64,000 bases of DNA from Pelodera strongyloides (GCA_036852015.1 JAANDG010000598.1:1-64000); one strand, 5' to 3'; positions 31,990 to 46,039 are shown, counted from the first letter of the stretch. Made by a program: numbers and translations. The notes: generated by a model not told the origin, from the letters alone.

Positions 31990-34900
31990 GCAGCGCTGTC
32001 CTGCAGTTTTTTTTTACTTGCGCGCAAAAAGATATTTCAGCCGCATAAACTTGTAAAGCACATTTTCAACCACATATTTTAAAATAACCGTGCACCGTTC
32101 TGATATAATGACGCATCATGCGTGTGCGGCGACATCTTTACTTGTTGCGCAACAAATATTTCAACCGCGTAAACTTGCAAACCACATATTCAAACACACA
32201 TTTTAACAATTGAACCGTGAACCTTTTTTATATAGTGCCGCACAGTTTTACTTTTTTACTTTGCGCAGTACACAACAATTCAACCGCACACACTCGCAAG
32301 GAACATTTTCAACCACTCATTTTAACCCGTTTTGATATAATGACGCATCGTGTGTGCGCGACTTTTTTGCTTTGCGCGCAACACAATAATTCGACCGCGC
32401 AAACTTGCAAAGCACATTTTCAACCACACAGTTTAACCCGTTTTGATATAATGACGCACCGCGCGTGTGCGCGACTTTTTTACCTTGCGCGCAACACAAC
32501 AATTGAGCCGCGCACACTTGCAAAGCACATTTCCAACGACACAATTTAACCCACTTTGATATAATTACGCAGCGTGCGTGTGCAGCGACTTTTTCACGCT
32601 GCGCGCACCACAACAATTCAACCGCACACACTAACCGTTTGATATAATGGGCACGCGCGTGTGCGCTGCTTTTTTTACTTGCGCGCAACACAACAATTGA
32701 GCCGCGCACACTTGCAAAGCACATTTCCAACGACACAATTTAACCCACTTTGATATAATTACGCAGCGTGCGTGTGCAGCGACTTTTTCACGCTGCGCGC
32801 ACCACAACAATTCAACCGCACACACTTACAAGTTATATTTTCAACCACACATCTAACCCATTTTGATATAATGACGCATCGTGCGTGGCAGCGACTTTTT
32901 CACTTGGCGCGCAACACAACAATTCAACTGCACAAACTTGCAAAGCACATTTTCAACCACACATTTTTACCCGTTTTGATATAATGACGCATCGCGCGTG
33001 TGCAGCGACCTTTTCACGTTGCGCGTAACACAACAATTCAACCGCACAAACTTGCGACACACATCATAACCACATATTTCAAAACAACCGTAAACCGTTT
33101 TGAGATAATGACGCACCATGCGTGTGCAGCGGCTTTTTTCTTTGCGCACAACACACTATTTCAGCCGCATAAACCTGCGACACGCATTTTAACCACATAT
33201 TTTAAAATAACCGTGAACCGTTTTGATATAATGACGCACCATGCGTGTGCAGCGACTATTTTCTTTGCGCGCAACACACTATTTCAGCCGCATAAACCTG
33301 CGACACGCATTTTAACCACATATTTTAAAATAACCGTGAACCGTTTTGATATAATGACGCACCATGCGTGTGCAGCGACTTTTTTCTTTGCGCGCAGCAC
33401 ACTATTTCAGCCGCATAAACTTGCGACACACATCATAACCACATATTTTAAAAAAACCGTGAACCGTTTTGATATAATGACGCACCATGCGTGTGCAGCG
33501 ACTTTTTTCTTTGCGCGCAGCACACTATTTCAGCCGCATAAACTTGCGACACACATCATAACCACATATTTTAAAATAACCGTGAACCGTTTTGATATAA
33601 TGACGCACCATGCGTGTGCAGCGGCTTTTTTCTTTGCGCACAACACACTATTTCAGCCGCATAAACCTGCGACACGCATTTTAACCACATATTTTTTAAA
33701 AATAACCGTGAACCGTTTTGATATAATGACGCACCATGCGTGTGCAGCGACTTTTTTCTTTGCGCGCAACACACTATTTCAGCCGCATAAACCTGCGACA
33801 CGCATTTTAACCACATATTTTAAAATAACCGTGAACCGTTTTGATATAATGACGCACCATGCGTGTGCAGCGACTTTTTTCTTTGCGCGCAACACACTAT
33901 TTCAGCCGCATAAACCTGCGACACACATTTTAACCACATATTTTAAAATAACCGTGAACCGTTTTGATATAATGACGCACCATGCGTGTGCAGCGGCTTT
34001 TTTCTTTGCGCGCAACACACTATTTCAGCCGCATAAACCTGCGACACGCATTTTAACCACATATTTTAAAATAACCGTGAACCGTTTTGATATAATGACG
34101 CACCATGCGTGTGCAGCGACTTTTTTCTTTGCGCGCAGCACACTATTTCAGCCGCATAAACTTGCGACACACATCATAACCACATATTTTAAAATAACCG
34201 TGAACCGTTTTGATATAATGACGCACCATGCGTGTGCAGCGACTTTTTTCTTTGCGCGCAACACACTATTTCAGCCGCATAAACTTGCGACACACATCAT
34301 AACCACATATTTTAAAATAACCGTGAACCGTTTTGATATAATGACGCACCATGCGTGTGCAGCGACTTTTTTCTTTGCGCGCAACACACTATTTCAGCCG
34401 CATAAACTTGCGACACACATCATAACCACATATTTTAAAATAACCGTGAACCGTTTTGATATAATGACGCACCATGCGTGTGCAGCGACTTTTTTTGTGC
34501 GCACAACACACTATTTCAGCCGCATAAACCTGCGACACGCATTTTAACCACATATTTTAAAATAACTGTGAACCGTTGTGATATAATGACGCACCATGCG
34601 TGTGCAGCGACTTTTTTTGCGCGCAAAACACTATTTAGCCGCATAAACTTGCGACACACATCATAACCACATATTTTAAAATAACCGTGAACCGTTTTGA
34701 TATAATGACGCACCATGCGTGTGCAGCGACTTTTTTCTTTGCGCGCAACACACTATTTCAGCCGCATAAACTTGCGACACACATCATAACCACATATTTT
34801 AAAATAACCGTGAACCGTTTTGATATAATGACGCACCATGCGTGTGCAGCGGCTATTTTCTTTGCGCGCAACACACTATTTCAGCCGCATAAGTTCGCGA

Positions 34901-37730
34901 CACACATTTGAACCACATATTTTAAAACAATCGTGAACCGTTTTCATATAATCACGCATCACGCGTGTGCAGCGACTATTTTCTTTGCGCGCAACACAGC
35001 CGCATAAGTTCGCGACACACATTTTAACCACATATTTTAAAATAACCGTGAACCGTTTTGATATAATGACGCACCATGCGTGTGCAGCGACTATTTTCTT
35101 TGCGCGCAACACACTATTTCAGCCGCATAAGTTCGCGACACACATTTTAACCACATATTTTAAAATAACCGTGAACCGTTTTGATATAATGACGCACCAT
35201 GCGTGTGCAGCGACTATTTTCTTTGCGCGCAACACACTATTTCAGCCGCATAAACTTGCGACACACATTTTAACCACATATTTTAAAATAACCGTGAACC
35301 GTTTTGATATAATGACGCACCATGCGTGTGCAGCGACTATTTTCTTTGCGCGCAACACACTATTTCAGCCGCATAACTTCGCGACACACATTTTAACCAC
35401 ATATTTTAAAATAACCGTGAACCGTTTTGATATAATGACGCACCATGCGTGTGCAGCGACTATTTTCTTTGCGCGCAACACAGCCGCATAAGTTCGCGAC
35501 ACACATTTTAACCACATATTTTAAAATAACCGTGAACCGTTTTGATATAATGACGCACCATGCGTGTGCAGCGACTATTTTCTTTGCGCGCGCAACCGGC
35601 GCAACACACTATTTCAGCCGCATAAACTGCGCACACACATTTTAACCACATATTTTAAAATAACCGTGAACCGTTTTGATATAATGACGCACCATGCGTG
35701 TGCAGCGACTTTTTCTTTGCGCGCAAACACACTATTTCAGCCATAAGCATAAACTTGCGACACACATTTTTAACCACATATTTTAAAATAACCGTGAACC
35801 GTTTTGATATAATGACGCACCATGCGTGTGCAGCGGCTATTTTCTTTGCGCGCAACACACTATTTCAGCCGCATAAACCTGCGACACACATTTTAACCAC
35901 ATATTTTAAAATAACCGTGAACCGTTTTGATATAATGACGCACCATGCGTGTGCAGCGACTATTTTCTTTGCGCGCAACACACTATTTCAGCCGCATAAA
36001 CCTGCGACACACATTTTAACCACATATTTTAAAATAACCGTGAACCGTTTTGATATAATGACGCCCCATGCGTGTGCAGCGACTTTTTCTTTGCGCGCAA
36101 ACACTATTTCAGCCGCATAAGTTCGCGACACACATTTTAACCACATATTTTTAAAATAACCGTGAACCGTTTTGATATATGACGCACCATGCGTGTGCAG
36201 CGGCTTTTTTCTTTGCGCGCAACACACTATTTCAGCCGCATAAACTTGCGACACACATCATAACCACATATTTTAAAATAACCGTGAACCGTTTTGATAT
36301 AATGACGCACCATGCGTGTGCAGCGACTTTTTTCTTTGCGCGCAACACACTATTGCAGCCGCATAAACTTGCGACACACATTTTAACCACATATTTTAAA
36401 ACAACCGTGAACCGTTTTGATATAATGACGCACCATGCGTGTGCAGCGACTTTTTCTTTGCGCGCAACAACACTATTTAGCCGCATAAACTTGCGACACA
36501 CATCATAACCACATATTTTAAAATAAACGTGAACCGTTTTGATATAATGACGCACCATGCGTGTGCAGCGACTTTTTTCTTTGCGCGCAACACACTATTT
36601 CAGCCGCATAAACGCGACACACATTTTAACCACATATTTTAAAATAACCGTGAACCGTTTTGATATAATGACGCACCATGCGTGTGCAGCGACTTTTTCT
36701 TTGCGCGCAACATTTCAGCCGCATAAGTTCGCGACTTGCAGACACACTATTTAAATAACCTGCGACATTTTTTTAAAATAACCGTGAACCGTTTTGATAT
36801 AATGACGCACCATGCGTGTGCAGCGACTTTTTTCTATTTGCGCGCAAATTTCAGCCGCATAATTCGCGACACACATTTTAACCACATATTTTAAAATAAC
36901 CGTGAACCGTTTTGATATAATGACGCACCATGCGTGTGCAGCGGCCATTTTCTTTGCGCGCAACACACTATTTCAGCCGCATAAGTTCGCGACACATTTT
37001 ATTTAAAACACACATATTTTAAAATAACCGTTGAACCGTTTTGATATAATGACGCACCATGCGTGTGCAGCGACTTTTTTGTTTGCGCGCAACACACTAT
37101 TTCAGCCGCATAAACCTGCGACACGCATTTTAACCACATATTTTAAAATAACCGTGAACCGTTTTGATATAATGACGCACCATGCGTGTGCAGCGACTAT
37201 TTTCTTTGCGCGCAACACACTATTTCAGCCGCATAAACCTGCGACACACATTTTAACCACATATTTTAAAATAACCGTGAACCGTTTTGATATAATGACG
37301 CACCATGCGTGTGCAGCGACTATTTTCTTTGCGCGCAACACACTATTTAAGCCGTATAAACCTGCGACACGCATTTTAACCACATATTTTAAAATAACCG
37401 CGAACCGTTTTGATATAATGAGGCACCTTGCGTGTGCAACGACTTTTTCTACTTTGCGCGCAACACCACTATTTCAGCCGCATAAGTTCGCGACACACAT
37501 TTTAACCACATATTTTAAAATAACCGCGAACCGTTTTGATATAATGAGGCACCTTGCGTGTGCAACGACTTTTTCTACTTTTCGCGCAACACCTGTTTGA
37601 GCCGCATAGAGTTGCGAAACACATTTTTAACCACGTCTTTTTACCTTTGAACCATGAACCGCTTTGATATAAACACGCATCATGCGTGCGCATCGACTTT
37701 TTTTCTTTTCCGCAACACAATATTTATTCC
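31990..37730. repeat. 123-bp satellite array, about 46 copies
   Basis: Unit landmarks: GTTTTGATATAATGACGCAC, CATGCGTGTGCAGCGACTTT, TTTGCGCGCAACACACTATT and ACCACATATTTTAAAATAAC. Spacing between successive GACGCACCATG motifs near 33120 and 33243 is 123 bases. Copies from 31990 to 33000 and after 37390 are diverged; the core at 33.1-37.3 kb is very homogeneous. The period is a multiple of three, producing a 515-codon + strand frame (33000-34547) with a 41-residue repeat, most likely not a gene. Confidence 0.95.
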
Positions 37731-38397
37731 GCCGAAGCTAATTTTTAACCGCATATTTCTGCGGCGTACCCAATATAGGTCCTTAGAACAATTTCCATGC
37801 ATAACCATGCTTTTTCATAGGATTTTTTTAGAATAAATATAACCTGACCATATCGTTCCCAGCTCCATTCCTTGTTGTTCCGAATTTGTATGTGAATCAC
37901 ATACGCAAACAATTACAAAACAAATTAGCGAGTACATACAAATTAATAAGAAAATACAACATAATATGGCTTTTCTTTGCGCCACGAACCCGACAATAAT
38001 GCATACAATCGGAATCAATATAAAAAAGCGCCAACATTGTAATAAGAATCAAACAAAGGGCATTTAGTGAAGGCATCCACATCGTGTTCTTGATCATGGG
38101 ATCTTTGCATCTTCTTGATCTGACTGTTTCACCTGAAAAACAAACACGCTGCAATGCTCTTTTCACTGTGATTATTCTTTTTCCTTATGTAAAGAATAAA
38201 ATCGACAATAACCATTGGTACTACTATGAGTTATGATTTCCTCCACTGAACAAAATCGTAAAAACTTCAGTAACAACTTCAAATTACACTGTTGAAAGTT
38301 GAAACTATGAGACTAGCATGCGCGGCCATAAAATGGAACAGAAGACAGAAGGTACAGAACTATGGACAGAAGGTAAGACGAGTCGGAAAAAAACAGT
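37731..38397. other. Spacer between two arrays
   Basis: No gene is recognised. At its right edge, TATGGACAGAAGGTAAGAC followed by AACAGTCGAGG (about 38363-38401) resembles TATGGACAGAAGGAGAAACA/GTCGACC in the 209-bp satellite at 62.7-64 kb, suggesting a shared sequence at the array border. Confidence 0.5.
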
Positions 38398-41300
38398 CGA
38401 GGGATGAGAGAGGTGTGCGCGAGAAACTGGCAAGAAATAGGCGAGGAATGTGAGAGGTGTGCGGGAGAAACTAGCAAGAAACATGCGAGGGATGAGCGAG
38501 GTGCGGGCGAGAAACTGACAGGAAACAGGCGTGGAATGAGAGAGGTGTGCGCGAGAAACTGGCAAGAAATAGGCGAGGAATGTGAGAGGTGTGCGGGAGA
38601 AACTAGCAAGAAACATGCGAGGGATGAGCGAGGTGCGGGCGAGAAACTGACAGGAAACAGGCGTGGAATGAGAGAGGTGTGCGCGAGAAACTGGCAAGAA
38701 ATAGGCGAGGAATGTGAGAGGTGTGCGGAGAAACTGCAAGAAACATGCGAGGGATGAGCGAGGTGTGGCGGGCTGGCAAGAAACACGAGTGAAGAGGTGG
38801 AGAATGAGAGGCGAGAGAGGCGAGGGAGAAACTAGCAAGAAACATGCAGGGATGAGCGAGGTGGGGGCGAGAAACTGACAGGAAACAGGCGTGGAATGAG
38901 AGAGGTGAGTCGATGTGAGAGGTGGAGAAACTGCGAGCATGCGAGACTGACGAGGTGCGGGCGAGAAACTGACAGGAAACAGGCGTGGAATGAGAGAGGT
39001 GTGCGCGAGAAACTGGCAAGAAATAGGCGAGGAATGTGAGAGGTGTGCGGGAGAAACTATCAAGAAACATGCGAGGGATGAGCGAGGTGCGGGCGAGAAA
39101 CTGACAGGAAACAGGCGTGGAATGAGAGAGGTGTGCGCGAGATACTGGCAAGAAATAGGCGAGGAATGTGAGAGGTGTGCGGGAGAAACTAGCAAGAAAC
39201 ATGCGAGGGATGAGCGAGGTGCGGGCGAGAAACTGACAGGAAACAGGCGTGGAATGAGAGAGGTGTGCGCGAGAAACTGGCAAGAAATAGGCGAGGAATG
39301 TGAGAGGTGTGCGGGAGAAACTAGCAAGAAACATGCGAGGGATGAGCGAGGTGCGGGCGAGAAACTGGCAAGAAACATCGAGTTCTGAAAGAGGTGTTCA
39401 GCGTGAGACAGGCAAGCAACGGGTGAGGGTTCAGAGAGGCGCGAGAGAAACTGGCGAGAAAATGGCAAGAAACATGCGAGGGATGAGCGAGGTGCGGGCG
39501 AGAAACTGACGGGAAACAGGCGTGGAATGAGAGAGGTGTGCGCGAGGAACTGGCAAGAAAAGTGCGAGGTGCGCGCGAGAAACTGGCAAGAAACATGCGA
39601 GGGATGAGCGAGGTGCGGGCGAGAAACTGACAGGAAACAGGCGTGGAATGAGAGAGGTGTGCGCGAGAAACTGGCAAGAAATAGGCGAGGAATGTGAGAG
39701 GTTTGCGGGAGAAACTAACAAGAAACATGCGAGGGATGAGCGAGGTGCGGGCGAGAAACTGACGGGAAACAGGCGTGGAATGAGAGAGGTGTGCGCGAGG
39801 AACTGGCAAGAAAAGTGCGAGGTGCGAGCGAGAAACTGGCAAGAAACATGCAAGGGATGAGCGAGGTGCGAGCGAGAAACTGACAGGAAACAGGCGAGGA
39901 ATGAGAGAGGTGAGCGCGAGAAACTGGCAAAAAGGTGCGAGGTGCGAACGAGAAACTGGCAGGAAACATGCAAGGGATGAGCGAGGTCTGCGCGAGAAAC
40001 TGGCAAGAAACAGGCAAGGGATGAGCGAGGTGCGAGCGAGAAATTGGCAGGAAACAGGGAGGAATGAGAGAGGTGTGCGCGAAAAATTGGCAAGAAACAT
40101 GCGAGGGATGAGCGAGGTGCGAGCGAGAAACTGACAGGAAACAGGCGAGGAATGAGAGAGGTGAGCACGAGAAACTGGCAAGAAAGGTGCGAGGTGCGAA
40201 CGAGAAACTGACAGGAAACATGCGAGGGATGAGAGAGGTCTGCGCGAGAAATTGGCAAGAAACATGCGAGGGATGAGCGAGGTGCGAGCGAGAAACTGAC
40301 AGGAAACATGCGAGGGATGAGAGAGGTCTGTGCGAGAAACAGGCAAGCAACATGCGAGGAAAGCGCGTGGATCCGGCAAGAAACAGGCCAGGGGTGAGCG
40401 AGGTGTGCGCGAGAAACTGCCAAGAAACAGGCAAGGGATGAGTGAGGTGCGAGCGAGAAACACAAACAGGCAAGAAATAGGCAAGGGATGAGAGGGTGTC
40501 CGCAAGAAACTGGCAAGAAACATGAGAGTGGCGAGCGAGGTGCGCGCGAGAAATTGACAAGAAACATGCGAGGGATGTGAGAGGTGTGCGCGAGAAACTA
40601 GCAAGAAACATGCGAGGGATGATCGAGGTGCGAGCGAGAAGAGGAATGAGAGAGGTGTCCGCGAGAAACTGGCAAGAAACAGGCAAGGGATGGGCGTGCG
40701 CGAGAAACTGGCAAGAAACGTGCGAGGGCTCAGCGAGGTGTGCGCGAGAAACTGGCAAGAAACATGCGAGGGATGAGCGAGGTGTGCGCGAGAAACAGGA
40801 AAGAAACTGGCGAGGGATAAGCGAGGTGCGGGCGAGAAACTGACAGGAAACCGGCGAGGAATGAGCGAGGTGCGGGCGAGAATCTGACAAGAAACACGCG
40901 AGAATGAGTTAGGTGTGCGGGAGAAACACAAACAGGTAAGAAATAGGCTAGGGATGAGAGGGTGTCCGCAAGAAACTGGCAAGAAACATGAATGAGAGTG
41001 GCGAGCGAGGTGCGCGCGAGAAACTGCCAAGAAACAGGCGAGGGTTTAGCGAGGTGCGCTAGAAACTAGCAAGAAACATGCGAGCGCTGAGCGAGGTGTG
41101 CGCGAGAAACTGGCAAGAAACAGGCAAAGGATGAGCGCGCGTGAGAAACTGGCAAGAAATAACTTGCGAAGGATGAGCGAGTTGCGAGCGAGAAACTGAA
41201 AGAAACGGCGAGGGATGAGAGAGGTCTGCGCCAGAAACTGGCAAGAAACATGCGAGGGCTGAGCGAGGTGCGCTAGAAACTGGCAAGAAACATGCGAGGG

Positions 41301-42128
41301 CTGAGCGAGGTGTGCGCGAGAAACTGGCAAGAAACGGGCAAGGGATGAGCGTGAGTGAGAAACTGGCAAGAAACATGCGAGGGATGAGCCAGGTGTGAGC
41401 GAGAAACTGTGCGCGAGAGAAGAAACATGCGAAGGCTGAGTGAGGTGCGCGAGAAATTGGCAAGAAACATGCGAGGGCTGAGCGAGTTGTGCGCGAGAAA
41501 CTGGCAAGAAACATGCGAGGGATGAGCGAAGTGCGCGCGGGAAACTGGCAAGAAACAGACGAGGGATGAGCGAGGTGGGAGCGAGAAACTGACAAGAAAC
41601 ATGCGAGGGTACAGCGAGATGCGCGAGAAACTGGCAAGAAACATGCAAGGGCTGAGCGAGGTGTGCGCGAGAAACTGGCAAGAAAGAGGCAAGGGATGAG
41701 AGATGTGCGTGAGAAACTGGCAAGGAACATGCGAGGGATAAGCGATGCGAGCGAGAAACTGACAAGAAACAGGCGAGAGATGAGAGGTGTGCGTGAGAAA
41801 CTGACAAGAAACATGCGATTGGTGAGAGGTGCACGCGAGAAACTGGAAAGAAAGATGTTAGGGATGAGAGATGCACGCGAGAAACTGGCAAGAAACATGC
41901 GAGGGCTGAGCGAGGTGCGTGAGAAACTGGCAAGGAACATGCGAGGGATGAGAGAGGTGTGTGCGGGAAACTGGCAAGAAACAGGCGAGGGAGGGCTGAG
42001 CGAGGTGCTGGCGAGAAACTGGAAAGAAACAGGCGAGGTATGAGAGAGGTGTGCGAGAGAAACTGGCAAGAAACAGGCAAGGGCTGAGAATGGAGCGCGC
42101 GAGAAACTAGCGAGCAACATGCGAGGGA
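38398..42128. repeat. 44-bp array with a 132-bp higher-order unit
   Basis: The basic unit is about 44 bp: GAGAAACTGGCAAGAAACAT then GCGAGGGATGAGCGAGGTGC plus four bases. From 38400 to about 39370, three unit types (GGCAAGAAATAGGCG, AGCAAGAAACATGCG, GACAGGAAACAGGCG) alternate in fixed order, giving a 132-bp higher-order repeat; further right the order is looser. The unit seldom contains stop codons, so frames of 250-570 codons run on the minus strand and shorter ones on the plus strand. I regard these as artefacts of composition and period. Confidence 0.93.
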
Positions 42129-43490
42129 ACCAACCAGTTCGTTTTCGGTGCCTTCTTTGTCGAAGTTTGGTTTCCACTATCAGTCAAGGTACACCATCCA
42201 TCTATGGCCATGTAGGCTGCAGCGTTATGAATTCTTGCATCATGCCATGCCGCCAGCTTTTGGAAGCCACCTAAAAACATGCCATGGATTAAGTTTTGTC
42301 ATTTTATTTTGCTTTCAGAAGCAAAATATGTGGATCCACAATACAATTGCGGTGCAAGATAAACAAATTCAGGCCTGCGACACAATTTATTTTTCTTTAT
42401 TAAATGAACGCTGCCTCAAAACAAAAAAGGCCACACCGTCACGTACTATGTATTTTAAATACTCATTTTCCTTCTTTTGCACTCAATATGAAGCCGATCT
42501 CCTAATACAAGCCTCTCGCTTACTTTTTCCTTTTTCACATAATCTTTGTCATAAAAGACGCACTTTTGCTATTCTTTATTAAACTTGTTTTTTTTTTCGG
42601 AGCTGGCGAGCGTAGCGAGCTATCTCTTTTTGGTTTGTGTATTGTTTTCTCGCATGACCATAGTATTTTGTCAAAAAAAGACTAAAATACAATATTATTA
42701 CTTGTCTTACAGTCACAGCTATTAATTGAAAAGCAATACTGATTAACGAGAATGCTTCTGATTGGTATTGAGACACCTAATAGCCTACTAACAATAAGTG
42801 AGGGGCAAACGGGAATTCTTTGTGCAGTTCCAGTAATAAACCAACCTTCTAGTTTCCAGCCCTTCCTTGTAGTTGGCTGTTCCCGAGTAGTATTTTCAGT
42901 ACAGTGAAGAGTCGCAGCATCTACGATTCTTGCACAAGAATGTAACTAATTGTGAGCACCACAAACACTTCCATACAGGTTCATGATCCCTTTACGGAAC
43001 CCTTTACGGAACCTTTCTGGGCGCTGAAAGCGAAATATGATTACGAAAAAAACTGAATTGTTGCGTCCATTTTCGTTGCGTTGTTTAACGAAAGATGTGT
43101 TCCAAAGAACAAGCTCCAGTACGAACAGATATACGATAGAACAATACTCAGGTTGACACATTGTTTTTTACTTTTTATCAATGCACTTTTTTAAAGGACG
43201 CTAGTTTATTGTCACAAAACTACAATACACACTTATATACCATTTTCTCTTCCCTTCTGTTTGTTTGTACATCTCGAAGCGTCTCTCAATGTGAAGGCGA
43301 ACTGGAAACCTAAATCGCCTAAATTTATCTCTTCTTTTCAGTCCCAGCAAATTAACTGAAAAGGCTATGTATTCTCAGACATAGATCCAAAAACCAAAGT
43401 TGTGTGGGAGAAATTTCCACGCAAAGTTTGATACGGGGAATCTTGCTATTGTCATTACTTACTCTTTTATTAAATAATGGAAAGCATTGT
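42129..43490. other. Non-repetitive spacer without a recognised gene
   Basis: A 144-codon + frame (42148-42582) and shorter ones exist, but none shows a known domain or a coherent splice model. The region is AT-rich with homopolymer runs near 42590. Confidence 0.4.
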
Positions 43491-43499
43491 TTGCGGTTC

Positions 43500-43900
43500 T
43501 GTATATACGTGCGGCCTAGTAGACCAATACTGCAATACTCCGGTGGTGCTTGACGAGAAAGTGACGCAAAAACGGCCAGAAAGGGTAAGGAGGTACGTGG
43601 CAAAATGGAGGCGAGAGCGTGGCAAGAGCCAGGCACTGTGCGAAAAGTGGGCGAAAAAGCAGTACTGCGTAGAAATGTAGAAAGGTACGCAGTTGTATAC
43701 GCCCTTTCCTCGCCACCGTCCTCGAAAATTCAGGGAACTCACGAGAAAGTGGAGTATTTATAGCGAAATGCGGTGGGCATGTGTGGCGAGAAGTAAGCAC
43801 AAGTTTTTTACGGACATCCAATCAAAGTTTCAAGTTGTAGACGTTGTCGAGTCTGAAAGGTAACAGCTAAAATACCATAACATTCATACATAGACTTCCT
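43500..43900 (+). repeat. Module B, diverged copy 1
   Basis: Contains ACTCCGGTGGTGCTTGACG, CTTTCCTCGCCACCG, GGGAACTCACGAGAAA, a CGGTGGGC/GTGGCGAGA segment and GAGTCTGAAAGGTAACA, in the order seen at 46040-46720 and 49180-49860. Confidence 0.55.
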
Positions 43901-43989
43901 GGAAGTAGGATAGGATTGATCGTGCTTTTGATAAATTTCTAACGGCCTCGGATGAGCTAACATGCTGAGAGTGTAAGCCGTGATTGCAC

Positions 43990-44476
43990 TTGTTTGCAAA
44001 CAGACCGACGCCAAATAATCTTTGTCGTTCCTGTTGCGACAATGGTTGCGTGACAACGAACTAAACATAACAAAGTAAGAAGTACAGTATAGATAGTGTG
44101 CTTTCGCGGCATTGATAAGCGGATAAGGGGACGAATAAAAGCACACAAATTTGTTGCCGCGGAGGCTTGCGGCGCCAGTGCGGCCCACTTTTTGTAGTAT
44201 GTGGCAGGTACCACGCATGCACTGGCGCACTAGTCGCGCTGTTTCTGCGCACCCTAGGCCTAGGAGCTCGACGTTGTATATATTTTTTTTAAAGAGTTGT
44301 ATAGCTGGATAACAAACACTCACTAGTCATAATCCAAATCACTGTGATCTTTTCGAGACGAGAAACATGCTCCTATCGGAAGCAACGTCGGTAGTTGGGA
44401 TCCGGGAGTGTGAAACAGCGATTCTGCATGTCAATCAGACGCCCGTCTTCGAAACTTGCTCTAAATTTAGTAAACA
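43990..44476 (+). repeat. Module A, copy 1
   Basis: Shares with 48345-48830 and 59240-59735 the blocks CGTTCCTGTTGCGAC, ACGAACTAAACATAA, GCGGATAAGGGGACGAATAA, CTTGC(C/G)G..., CTGGATAACAAAC, CCATAATCCAAATCACTG, GTTGGGATCCGGGAGTG and CTTCGAAACTTG. No function is apparent. Confidence 0.7.
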
Positions 44477-44596
44477 TTAGAGTGGTATAGCGGACGGTTT
44501 TTGAAAAGTTGTAGTATATGTATATGCATGTAACTACGCGAAACTGCGCTATTTTATTCTAATTATTTTCAAAAACCGGCCGTTATAACGCTCTAA
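44477..44596. mobile_element. MITE of the second TTAA-like family (120 bp)
   Basis: TTAGAGTGGTATAGCGGACG then GTTTTTGAAAA at the left, and TTTTCAAAAACCGGCC then GTTATAACGCTCTAA at the right, are inverted. The termini align with those of the 23915 and 30057 elements (TTARAGCG..TA.A..G.CCGGTTTTTGAAA). A left-half copy sits at the matching place in the second module A (48830 on). Confidence 0.78.
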
Positions 44597-44949
44597 GCGT
44601 TGTTCCATAGCACGTGAGTGAATTAAAGGTCTCGTGCTAGCAATTGGCCACTCAACTGTGTAAGGACACGTTAATTACACAGTAATTACCAAGTTGTTTT
44701 TCCTTCAAATCTGGTTGTTTCCTTCAGTTCTTGGCTCACCTTTCCATAGCAATTCTCAATTTCTCATTGCTCGGCATAGCAATCCATATCCATGGTCACC
44801 TAAAATGAGTCAAATTATTCCGAAAAATTAACTCTTGATAAACATAAATATTAACAGCACATGCAGAATCACAATCTCAGAATTGCGGTAGACTAGAGCT
44901 CGAAGAACGTTCATATACTCCACACGAAACATGCACACCATATTAGTTC

Positions 44950-46035
44950 AACATTCGGTCTGTACTAATTCGATCTACGCCCGCAAACTACGCCGCAAGA
45001 ATCAACCAGACTATATTAGTTCAACATTTGGAAACCTACACCAAAGCTCAAAGAACGTTCATCCACATTGGCCGTGTTGAAAAGCGGCGCCCGCAAACTA
45101 CGCCGCAAGAAGCAATCACACTATATTAGTTCAACATTTGGAAATCAATACCAAAGCCCAAAGAACGTTCACACCACAATGGCCGTGGTGAAAAGCTGCG
45201 CCCGGAAACTACGCCGCAAGAAGCAGTCACACTATATTAGTTCAACATTGGAAACCTGCACCAAAGCTCAAAGAACGTTCATTCACAATGGCCGTGGTGA
45301 AAAAAGCGCCCGCAAACTACGCCGCAAGAAGCAGTCACACTATATTAGTTCAACATTGGAAACCTGCACCAAAGCTCAAAGAACGTTCATTCACAATGGC
45401 CGTGGTGAAAAAAGCGCTCGCAATCTACGCCGCAAGAAGCCACCACACTATATTAGTTGAACATTCGAAATCTGTCCTAAAGCTCAAAGAACGTTCATCC
45501 GCAATGGCCATGGTGAAAAAAGCGCTCGCAATCTATGCCGCAAGAAGAAATCTCACTATATTAGTTGAACATTGGAAAGCTATTCTAAAGCTCAAAGAAC
45601 GTTCATCCACAATGGCCCTGGTGAAAAACCGCGCTCGGAATCTACGCCGCAAGAAGCAACCACACTATATTAGTCTAACATTCGAAATCTGTACTAAAGC
45701 TCAAAGAACGTTAATCCACAATGGTCGTGGTGCAAAGCTGCGCCCGCAAAATACGCCACAAGAAGCAATCACACTATATTAGTTCAAATTTGGAAACCTG
45801 TACCAAAGCTCAAAGAACGTTCATTCACAATGGCCGTGGTGCAAAGCTGCGCCCGCAAACTACGCCACAAGAAGCAATCACACTATATTAGTGGAAACCT
45901 GTACCAAAGCTCAAAGAACGTTCATTCACAATGGCCGTGGTGCAACTGGCCCGCAAGCCTTTATTGAAATTTGGAAACCTGTACCAAAGCTCAAAGAACG
46001 TTTATCCACAATGGCCGTGGTGAAAAGCTTTTTTA
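44950..46035 (+). repeat. 108-110-bp array, about 10 copies
   Basis: Unit landmarks: CAATGGCCGTGGTGAAAAGC, CAAACTACGCCGCAAGAAGC, ACACTATATTAGTTCAACAT and AAAGCTCAAAGAACGTTCAT. Successive GAACGTTC motifs end at 45060, 45170, 45280, 45388, 45496 and 45604. The 108-bp spacing keeps frame, giving short + strand frames with a basic repeat (RRKKQSHYIS); a real product is not supported. Confidence 0.92.
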
Positions 46036-46039
46036 GCGT

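Noticed and set aside
33000..34547. 515-codon frame with a 41-residue repeat
   Set aside because: It coincides exactly with the 123-bp satellite; period divisible by three and no start or splice context.
39321..42177. Minus-strand frames of 344-569 codons rich in Ser, Leu, Phe and Pro
   Set aside because: They are translations of the stop-poor 44-bp unit; several frames and both strands are open at once.
42148..42582. 144-codon + frame
   Set aside because: Starts at the edge of the 44-bp array, composition resembles random AT-rich translation, no domain or splice support.
44950..46035. Possible CRISPR-like regular array
   Set aside because: Whole units are repeated at 108-110 bp with no short repeat plus unique spacer pattern, in a eukaryotic genome; it is a plain tandem repeat.
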